24,815 nt of DNA from DATLYT01 sp035574455. GTDB taxonomy: Bacteria; Bacteroidota; Ignavibacteria; UBA10030. How positions within the stretch are numbered: position 1 is the stretch's first letter; each line of letters opens with the position of its first letter. The translations under genes were made by a program, and so were the position numbers. The DNA is taken from contig DATLYT010000205.1 of assembly GCA_035574455.1 (NCBI GenBank), positions 1 through 24,815 on the forward strand. Direction: 5' to 3'. Shown here piece by piece: positions 1 through 6,362 of this stretch. The notes beneath the pieces were generated by a model. The model worked only from the letters and a program-made list of their open reading frames with translations, had not been told where the DNA came from and did no database searches.

Positions 1-45
1 CTTAATCATTAAGGTTACAATGACGTGAAGAAGAATATTTCACCC

Positions 46-1149
46 TTACGGTGCTTGATGAATGTTCTGTTTAGACTTCTGAAAAATTCCAAGTCCCTTG
101 TCATTCTGAGTCCCGCCGGTTTGACCGCGGGCTGTCTGAAGGGGGACGAGTAATCGATAAACCTTCTTTACCTTCTCAAACAACATCGGCGGTAGCAGAG
201 CGTACAACAGTAACGAGAGGGTATCAGATTTAGCCTGTCCCCCTGCAGTTTTTCGATGCGACCAGGCTTTCGCGAGCGCCCGACGTTTTTCGCCTGTGAT
301 ATTGTGCAGCAGGACCTCGAGCTTTACGATTTCAGAATCGATCACAGCGCGCTGAGCTTGGACGACCGTTTCGGAAATCGGCTTCTGATACGGCTGATGG
401 CGCGCAACAATATGCCGCGCGTCGAGCATTGCCTGGACCTTTCGAGGCTCATACGCTCGCTTGCCAAGCGGGTTAATTCCATGACTCTCGCCGTGCGCGC
501 GGTACACACCCAGCGGTGTGGTAATAAGATGAATGCACTCTGAATAGAGTGGAAGAAAGAAATGCAGATAGCTATCCGCCGCAAGTCGTAGCTCCTGGGG
601 AACCGGCATGACGGCACGTAAACACTCCGCGCGAACCGAGATCCCGGACGACGGCGGAGTGAAGCGATTCATTCTTTGAAAGTATTCCGACGATGGGATG
701 TTTAACACCGTCTCGTTGTTGAATCGCTGAGGCGTGACACCGAGAGGGTTTCCCTCTCCATCGACAACGTCCAGGGTATGATAGACAACCTTAGCAGTCT
801 TATCAGCCATAAATTGCTTTACGACGCGCGTCAACTTCGAGTGATACCAGTAATCATCCGCATCCAGGAAGCAGATGATTTCCCCGCGGCTCGAATCAAA
901 CCCAACATTGTACGTCGATGCCTGCCCACCGTTCTCTTTGCGGATGTAGTGAATTCGTCTTCCCCACCTTGCCATCCGTTCCGGCGTATCGTCCGTCGAC
1001 CCGTCATCCACGACAATGATCTCCACATCCTCGGCCGGAAAATCCTGTTCCACCACACTTTGAATGGCATCATCGATGTAACGACCGTAGTTGTAGGCAT
1101 TAATCAGAACGGACACGAGAGGCGCTCGCTGTCGATGAACGGTGCTCAT
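46..1149 (-). CDS. Family 2 glycosyltransferase
   Basis: This 367-aa protein is a GT-A fold, family 2 glycosyltransferase that would transfer a sugar from a nucleotide-sugar donor to a growing surface glycan at the inner face of the cytoplasmic membrane. The N-terminal domain shows the family signature: VSVLINAYNYG near residues 12-22, VVDDGSTD at 46-53 and the metal-binding DADD at 96-99. No clear membrane helices are present, so it is probably soluble or peripheral. Its ATG lies in an ATGA overlap with the stop of the upstream methyltransferase, and a GAGG lies 5 nt before it, which fixes the start. It is the last gene of the run visible here. The C-terminal residues 332-351 are encoded by a palindromic repeat-like segment (positions 98-156) and look unlike a normal GT2 end. 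Donor and acceptor cannot be told from sequence. Confidence 0.9.
   Translation of the reverse strand: MSTVHRQRAPLVSVLINAYNYGRYIDDAIQSVVEQDFPAEDVEIIVVDDGSTDDTPERMARWGRRIHYIRKENGGQASTYNVGFDSSRGEIICFLDADDYWYHSKLTRVVKQFMADKTAKVVYHTLDVVDGEGNPLGVTPQRFNNETVLNIPSSEYFQRMNRFTPPSSGISVRAECLRAVMPVPQELRLAADSYLHFFLPLYSECIHLITTPLGVYRAHGESHGINPLGKRAYEPRKVQAMLDARHIVARHQPYQKPISETVVQAQRAVIDSEIVKLEVLLHNITGEKRRALAKAWSHRKTAGGQAKSDTLSLLLYALLPPMLFEKVKKVYRLLVPLQTARGQTGGTQNDKGLGIFQKSKQNIHQAP
98..156. repeat. Palindromic repeat-like element inside the GT2 3' end
   Basis: The segment opens with TTGTCATTCTGAG, then holds nested inverted repeats: CCCG (112-115) with CGGG (128-131), and CGGT (117-120) with ACCG (124-127) around a TTG loop. 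An outer pair, GTCCC (110-114) with GGGAC (143-147), encloses them. It ends in a GACGAGTAATC-like tail. From memory it resembles interspersed intergenic palindromes of the form TCATTCTGAG-stem-loop-GACGAAGAATC found in many environmental genomes. Only one copy is visible here, so repeat status is inferred. Confidence 0.45.
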
Positions 1150-2105
1150 TGCTCCCTCACTTGTACCCGTGCGACAACCAAGAAACTTTCGCCCGTGAGA
1201 CCACGTGCCCTATCCCACAGGTACAACAACGCTGCAACAGGAAGCAAGAGCAATCTCTTTCCGTGCACAAGAATTCTCCAGTAGGTTGACTCCATTGACA
1301 GGGTTGATGTCTGCTGTGTTGAAGGTTGACCCTGTTTACGAGGTTGAAATGCTGTACCGCTCCCACTCCTCATAGCCATCTTCCTCATAATACCGAGACT
1401 TGTTTTCCCCATCAACATCTCAAGCAGATCGCCTATGCGCAACGGTTGATTCTCGACGGCGACGAGTTCCAGTCCGGCATGGTCGAGCAGAGTTTGGACG
1501 CTCTTTTGGGTCCACCGTGTAAGATGATGGGAGGGATAATCCCACGGCTCGCGTGGACCATGCTGTAAGCTGAATCGCTGCGGATTTGGTACGGCAAAGC
1601 AGATCATTCCGCGTTCGCGGAGCAAGACCTTTATCTGCAGAATAAACGCGAGGGGACGCTCAACATGTTCAAGGACATGATACAAACAGACAGCATCAAA
1701 GCGTTCATTCGGGAAGCGTACCGCAAACTCATCAAGCGTCCAGGCGTATATTCGCTCAGAGTTCAACGTCGCACGTGCCTTCTCAACTGCCCTGCGATTG
1801 AAATCCAACCCAACACACTCGTGCCCCCGTTGAAGTGCGTACTTGAGAAACAAACCCTCGCCGCAACCAATCTCTAAAATGGTTTTCTTCTCTGACCCAA
1901 GCAGTTCCAACGTCCTGTGAAATTCCCACCGGTCTTTATACGTTTCCCCCAACTCGTAGTGCGACGCGCCGGAGGCTCTCATGGGTGAAGCGTACACCAG
2001 CGTACACCGTGGGCATCTGAAGAGTAAATACTCTTGCCCGATCTCCGTGTCAAGCCAGGATTCGACAAAGACGTTCTCTTCGCTTGCGCAGACGGGGCAC
2101 GTCAT
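1146..2105 (-). CDS. Zinc-ribbon class I SAM-dependent methyltransferase
   Basis: This 319-aa protein is predicted to move a methyl group from S-adenosylmethionine to a glycan or a sugar intermediate. It starts with a Cys4 zinc-ribbon (C3, C6, C31, C34) of the kind often found ahead of Methyltransf-type domains in glycan clusters. The Rossmann motif I, ILEIGCGEG, follows at about residues 76-84, with the acidic residue of motif II in GLDF. The motif YHVLEHV lies further on. Residues 253-274 are a Q/S/T-rich linker made of short DNA repeats (GGTTGA units). A hydrophobic stretch after it (RLLLLPVAALLYLW) may touch or cross the membrane. Both ends overlap neighbours by ATGA, so it is probably translationally coupled to the flippase gene before it and the GT2 gene after it. 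The substrate is unknown. Confidence 0.88.
   Translation of the reverse strand: MTCPVCASEENVFVESWLDTEIGQEYLLFRCPRCTLVYASPMRASGASHYELGETYKDRWEFHRTLELLGSEKKTILEIGCGEGLFLKYALQRGHECVGLDFNRRAVEKARATLNSERIYAWTLDEFAVRFPNERFDAVCLYHVLEHVERPLAFILQIKVLLRERGMICFAVPNPQRFSLQHGPREPWDYPSHHLTRWTQKSVQTLLDHAGLELVAVENQPLRIGDLLEMLMGKTSLGIMRKMAMRSGSGTAFQPRKQGQPSTQQTSTLSMESTYWRILVHGKRLLLLPVAALLYLWDRARGLTGESFLVVARVQVREQ
1284..1348. repeat. Short GGTTGA repeats with an inverted repeat, inside a coding region
   Basis: Four copies of GGTTGAN occur at 1284, 1302, 1324 and 1342, spaced 18, 22 and 18 bases apart. A perfect 7-bp inverted repeat, ACAGGGT (1298-1304) and ACCCTGT (1329-1335), is embedded among them. The segment encodes the low-complexity linker of the zinc-ribbon methyltransferase. 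It could be a small repeat expansion or an inserted palindrome. Confidence 0.4.
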
Positions 2106-3568
2106 CGGATCTCCCCCCGCGTCGTGATGAACCGAAATGACGCAACGGTTTCATTTCCCGCGACAACAGCCCACATTCCTGCAATCAAAAGATTCGCGTA
2201 CAAACTGAGCACTCGATCGCTCTGCAGCCAGAGGTTTAGCACGAGGAGTGCAGCAATCAAAACGAGAAATCGCCCCAGGATAATCTGCATCTCACGGTCG
2301 AATACGGGGATTTTCCGCCCCACAAAACGAGCGTAACTGACCGCGTTTTGTAGCTGCGCGAGAAACAGAGCGACAGGGATGGCATAGATGCCGAGTTCTC
2401 CGACTCCCGCGTAGAGGAACAGACCGTAGAGTAGAACAAACGTCGTTCCGATACGAAGCACCTGGTTACCACGTTTCAAAGCGAGCGTGATGTTGACAAA
2501 GGGCATCTCAAAAGCGAGCGTTAGGTAAAAGGGCACCAACGCGAGAAAGAGCACAAACATGGTCGAGAGTTCTTCTGGCGTAATTCGCTGATGCAGCAGC
2601 GCGCCGAAGACCGGTTGAAAGAGCGTTACGGTCGGAATCAACAGCGCTACGGTGAGGGCGATGTTGCTTCTCACCGTTGCCTTCAGGACGCCCTTCAACT
2701 CCTCCAGTTTCGACTGCGGCAACAACGTCGAAGCTTTCATGTAAAGAATTTGCAGGATCGGTGCGTTGGCAACACTGAAGAGCGTCGTCAGAATTTTATC
2801 GGCATACTGGTAGAGTGTAAGCGAGCCTGTGGGAAAAAAGGAGAGCATGTTGGTCGTTAACGGACCGCGAAGAGAATAGACCAGTGTGCCAACTCTCACG
2901 GGAATATTCTGACGCAGGAGCGAGCGGACGGCGGGAACGTGAAGCGGGTTCGCCCAGTGCCATCCGAATTGCTTTCTGTAATAGAGCAACACACCGGCGA
3001 ACGCAACGGCAGAGGCAACAACCAGCGCGGCAAGAACCCCGTCGAGTCCATATGTTGATGAAATCAGAACCACGGCTGCCATGCCAAATAGGGGAGGAAG
3101 TAGATTCGTCCAGTAGGTCACCGCCATGATCAGATGAGCGTTGAGTGTACTGTTCAACACAAGTGTCGCGACGGTAAAGGGAACGGAGAGCGACAGAATG
3201 CGAAGCGTATGCTCAGCCGCGAGCATTTTCTCTTCCGAAAAACCGCTGGCAAACAGAGACACGAGAAGAGGCGCGGCAAGGAGAATCAAGAGGAGCAGAA
3301 GAATACTCAATCCGAGTGCCAGGATAAAAACAGCACCCGAAAACTGCTGAGCGTTTGTCTCTGACTGCGCTTTAATTTCATGGTACATGGGAACGTAGAG
3401 GTCCAGAAGAAATCCCGTGAGGAAACTACTTCCGAACTGCACGATTGCGGTAGCAAGGAAGAAGGTATCCGTTTCGACCGAAACGCCGAAGGTTCGAAGC
3501 AGAAGAAGATGGAAGAGAACGCCAAGCGCGACATTGAGGATGTTCAGAGCCTGCAGGAAGATAATCAT
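2102..3568 (-). CDS. MurJ/MviN-like lipid-linked glycan flippase (MOP superfamily)
   Basis: This is an integral membrane protein of 488 aa with about 12-14 hydrophobic helices across its length, typical of the multidrug/oligosaccharidyl-lipid/polysaccharide exporter superfamily. It would flip an undecaprenyl-linked saccharide from the cytoplasmic to the periplasmic leaflet. Features like MurJ/MviN include TDTFFLATAIVQF near the N-terminus and LFASGFSEEK after the third or fourth helix. The start chosen is the ATG at 3568, which forms an ATGA overlap with the upstream methyltransferase stop. An upstream in-frame ATG at 3616 would add 16 polar residues lying inside the neighbouring gene and is less likely. 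Its position inside a glycosyltransferase operon favours a Wzx-like job in glycan export over lipid II transport, but this is inference. Confidence 0.82.
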   Translation of the reverse strand: MIIFLQALNILNVALGVLFHLLLLRTFGVSVETDTFFLATAIVQFGSSFLTGFLLDLYVPMYHEIKAQSETNAQQFSGAVFILALGLSILLLLLILLAAPLLVSLFASGFSEEKMLAAEHTLRILSLSVPFTVATLVLNSTLNAHLIMAVTYWTNLLPPLFGMAAVVLISSTYGLDGVLAALVVASAVAFAGVLLYYRKQFGWHWANPLHVPAVRSLLRQNIPVRVGTLVYSLRGPLTTNMLSFFPTGSLTLYQYADKILTTLFSVANAPILQILYMKASTLLPQSKLEELKGVLKATVRSNIALTVALLIPTVTLFQPVFGALLHQRITPEELSTMFVLFLALVPFYLTLAFEMPFVNITLALKRGNQVLRIGTTFVLLYGLFLYAGVGELGIYAIPVALFLAQLQNAVSYARFVGRKIPVFDREMQIILGRFLVLIAALLVLNLWLQSDRVLSLYANLLIAGMWAVVAGNETVASFRFITTRGEIR

Positions 3569-4368
3569 CGGTCGGCGAGTGGTTTCCTTCCTTTGACAAC
3601 CATCCAGAATCCACACCAGCGGGCAAATAGCGCCTGGTTAAGGGCATTGACGACCCTCGGCAGTCTTCGACGAATGGGGTCGCAGAGCGTGACCTCAAGC
3701 CCGGAGAACTTCCTAAATATACGCCGCACCTCTCCGCGCGAGTACGCTTTGCCCAATGGATTCTCTGTACCATCATAGACGCGTACCCAATCCTCCACCA
3801 CCGATTCTGCGCGCCTGTTGCCGCCACGCAACCAGTGCCACAAGACGCCGAGCCAGACGTGCAGTGAGTGTTTATGATAGAGCATGATGATACACTCGCC
3901 GCCCGGCTTCAGTACGCGATACACTTCGTCGATCGCACGTTGGGTGTTTGGCGTGTGGTGAAGGACGCCGAAGGAGTACACGACATCAAAACTGGCATCG
4001 GCAAAGGGGAGATTCTCGGCATCGGCGGGGCGCGCATCGACAGACAGGCCGTAGAGGGCGAACCGCTTCTTGACCAAGTCGATAGACGTTGTTGAGAGGT
4101 CAACCCCCGTTACGATCGCACCGCCGCGAGCAAATTGGAGAAGATCGGTACCCAAACCACAGCCGACCTCGAGCAACTTTTTCCCTCGATATCGCTCGAA
4201 CCCAACGACCTCGCGCATGAACGGCTGTGCTTCGTAGCGAAACCGTTCCACCTCCTCAAAGAACTCCTTCGACCCCCACTCGATATTCGTAAACTGCGTG
4301 CCGCAGGGGTGAGCGTTCCAGTAGGACCTGACCTCGTCCTTAAGCGTTTCAGGCTCTACGACATTCAT
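3565..4368 (-). CDS. Class I SAM-dependent methyltransferase
   Basis: This 267-aa protein has the Methyltransf_11-type fold. Motif I is LLEVGCGLGTD (residues 65-75), the ribose-binding acid is in GVDLS (about 88-92), and the later motifs DVVYSFGVLHHTP and YRVLKPGGECII are clear. The N-terminus carries VRSYWNAHPCG, a pattern I recall from a recurrent methyltransferase group in bacterial glycan clusters. The start taken is the ATG at 4368, which overlaps the asnB stop as ATGA. The alternative ATG at 4404 would add 12 residues inside asnB. It has no membrane segments and is probably cytosolic, acting on a sugar or a lipid-linked intermediate. Its partner genes on either side are the amidotransferase and the flippase. 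The exact acceptor cannot be assigned. Confidence 0.85.
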   Translation of the reverse strand: MNVVEPETLKDEVRSYWNAHPCGTQFTNIEWGSKEFFEEVERFRYEAQPFMREVVGFERYRGKKLLEVGCGLGTDLLQFARGGAIVTGVDLSTTSIDLVKKRFALYGLSVDARPADAENLPFADASFDVVYSFGVLHHTPNTQRAIDEVYRVLKPGGECIIMLYHKHSLHVWLGVLWHWLRGGNRRAESVVEDWVRVYDGTENPLGKAYSRGEVRRIFRKFSGLEVTLCDPIRRRLPRVVNALNQALFARWCGFWMVVKGRKPLADR

Positions 4369-6350
4369 GCAATGGACTTCCCTTCCATCCAGTACTTGTG
4401 CCACAGCGCCAGGTTCAAAAGATTCCAGAGATTTTGCCCCTCGTCACGCCTTCGATCTCGATGCTGCCGTATGAGCGTGATAATAAAGTCTTTGTGCAAG
4501 ATGCCTTCTCGGACAAGCAGTGAATTCACTAACGTGTTCTCCAGAAATCCAAACCACTCTCCGCGCAGCCACTCGTTGACCGGCGCGGCGAAACCCTGTT
4601 TCTTGCGATAGATAATCTTGTGCGGGATGATGCCCTCCACAGCTTTTTTCAGGAGATATTTCGGTACGCCGTTCTTCAGTTTGAGTTCACGGGGGATCTG
4701 CATCGAATACTCGACAAGCCGATGGTCGAGGAACGGTACGCGTGCCTCCACCGACGTTGCCATCGACATTTTGTCGACGCGCATCAGGAGAAGCTCCGGC
4801 AAGCGGTGTTTGAATTCGAGGTACACCATCCGCTGGAGGTAGTCGGCGTTCGGCGATTTTTCCAGCAGGCTCTGATGCCAGCGTTGAGCAAACTCATGCG
4901 GTGTTTGCCACGTTCGCCGGCGCCAACCGTTTAACAGATGCCGCTTGTGTGTCTCCGTAAAATTAATCGCTCCACCCCAAAATAATTCTTCTCCCTCGTA
5001 TCCTTTCCGAACGTAATCGAGCGCGAGGTAGGAATGGCGCTTCTCAAGGACCGCGCCTGCGGCTCTGAAGATCGCCGCCCGAGCAACCCGCGGTAACGAG
5101 CGATAGAGTTTCCAGGCCGTGTCGTGAAATCGGAGCTCTCGCAGCATCCACTCGTAACCGACGAATTGCTCATCGCTCCCCTCGCCGACCTGGACGACGA
5201 TTGTGCCGTTATCCCGCGCAAGTTTCGAGACAAAATAGAGCGGAATACTGACGGGGTCTGCTAACGGTTCATCGTGGTGATAGATGAGCTTTGGCAACAG
5301 GTCAAATGCATCGCGGTGGTCGATGATGATTTCATGGTGATTCGTCCGGAACTCCTGCGCTATCTGCCGTGCAAACTGAAGTTCGTTGTACTTCTCCAAA
5401 TCCCGGAACCCTACCGAAAACGTATCCACCGGCCTGTCCATCAGCTCCGCCATCAACGCCACATTCGTGCTCGAATCGATGCCGCCGCTCAGGAACACGC
5501 CGAATGGCACGTCGCTCATCATCCGGTCTTTGATCGATTGCTTCAGCAGCGTGCGGAGCGTGGCAATGCACGATGCTTCCGTCATCTGCACGTTGTTTCC
5601 AACGAACGGCGAGCGGGCAACGGGCGATCCATCGACATCGATTGACGGCTGTTCTCCGCTCGGGACGGGATCCCAGTACTGTTCCTTGTGAATATCGCCG
5701 TCCGCTCCGATCACCATCCGATGCCCGGGTTCAAGCTTGTAGATATCCTTGAACATCGTCATCGGGGCGGGTGGAACCAGAAAGGTGAGGTAGTGATCGA
5801 ACGCTTCTTCATTCATCTCCCGCCTGACGGAGGGATGTTGCAGGATGGCTTTGATCTCGGAACCAAACAGAAAATTACCCTCGGCAAAGGTGTAATACAG
5901 CGGCTTGATGCCGATGCGGTCGCGAGCAAGAACGAGTCGCTGCTTCCGCTCATCCCAGATCGCCAGGGCAAACATGCCGAGCAGCTTGTGGACGAAGTCG
6001 AGACCATATTCCTGATACGCGTTGAGGATGGTCTCTGTGTCGGAGCGTGTGCGGTAACGGTACCCTTTGGCTTCTAACTCTTTGCGCAGGACAAGATGAT
6101 TGTAGATTTCACCGTTGAAGACAATGACAAGCGTCTTGTCCGACGAAAACATCGGTTGGTTTGCTGCGGGGGAAAGATCGACGATCGCGAGACGGCGAAA
6201 CCCCAAGCCGATATTCCGTTGGGGCGAGACGAAGACGCCAGCGTCATCCGGACCGCGATGCATCATCGTATCGCGCATCTTGACGACCAGCGCTTCATCC
6301 ACCGCTTGAGTTGTCTTCGCGTATTGAAGTATTCCGGTAATGCCGCACAT
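4365..6350 (-). CDS. asnB: AsnB-type glutamine-dependent asparagine synthetase / amidotransferase
   Basis: This 661-aa protein has both family domains. The N-terminal class II glutaminase starts with the nucleophile Cys2 (MCGITGIL) and shows RLAIVDLS and FNGEIYN. The C-terminal synthetase domain has the ATP pyrophosphatase loop SGGIDSS at 288-294. The reaction hydrolyses glutamine and uses the ammonia with ATP to make an amide, classically asparagine from aspartate. Family members inside surface-polysaccharide clusters are thought to amidate uronic acids or similar carboxylates instead, and the glycan context makes that plausible here. It is slightly longer than most AsnB proteins. Part of the excess is a Gly/Ser/Pro linker (about 229-257) whose core is encoded by heptanucleotide repeats. 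The ATG at 6350 is fixed by the obligatory Met-Cys start. It lies 12 bp after the yfhO-like gene. Confidence 0.93.
   Translation of the reverse strand: MCGITGILQYAKTTQAVDEALVVKMRDTMMHRGPDDAGVFVSPQRNIGLGFRRLAIVDLSPAANQPMFSSDKTLVIVFNGEIYNHLVLRKELEAKGYRYRTRSDTETILNAYQEYGLDFVHKLLGMFALAIWDERKQRLVLARDRIGIKPLYYTFAEGNFLFGSEIKAILQHPSVRREMNEEAFDHYLTFLVPPAPMTMFKDIYKLEPGHRMVIGADGDIHKEQYWDPVPSGEQPSIDVDGSPVARSPFVGNNVQMTEASCIATLRTLLKQSIKDRMMSDVPFGVFLSGGIDSSTNVALMAELMDRPVDTFSVGFRDLEKYNELQFARQIAQEFRTNHHEIIIDHRDAFDLLPKLIYHHDEPLADPVSIPLYFVSKLARDNGTIVVQVGEGSDEQFVGYEWMLRELRFHDTAWKLYRSLPRVARAAIFRAAGAVLEKRHSYLALDYVRKGYEGEELFWGGAINFTETHKRHLLNGWRRRTWQTPHEFAQRWHQSLLEKSPNADYLQRMVYLEFKHRLPELLLMRVDKMSMATSVEARVPFLDHRLVEYSMQIPRELKLKNGVPKYLLKKAVEGIIPHKIIYRKKQGFAAPVNEWLRGEWFGFLENTLVNSLLVREGILHKDFIITLIRQHRDRRRDEGQNLWNLLNLALWHKYWMEGKSIA
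5603..5630. repeat. Degenerate heptanucleotide tandem repeat in the asnB linker
   Basis: Three clear units and one decayed unit of a 7-mer follow one another on the plus strand: CGAACGG, CGAGCGG, GCAACGG and GCGATCC. On the coding (minus) strand they encode residues 241-250 (GSPVARSPFV) in the linker between the glutaminase and synthetase domains. The unit is not a multiple of three, so gain or loss of single units would shift the frame. Confidence 0.5.
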
Positions 6351-6362
6351 GGAAGGCTGTTG

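Noticed and set aside
1..45. Palindrome CTTAATCATTAAG and a GTGAA/TTCAC pair after the last glycan gene
   Set aside because: The first has a 1-nt centre and cannot form a hairpin. The second is weak and has no T run on the minus strand, so I do not call a terminator.
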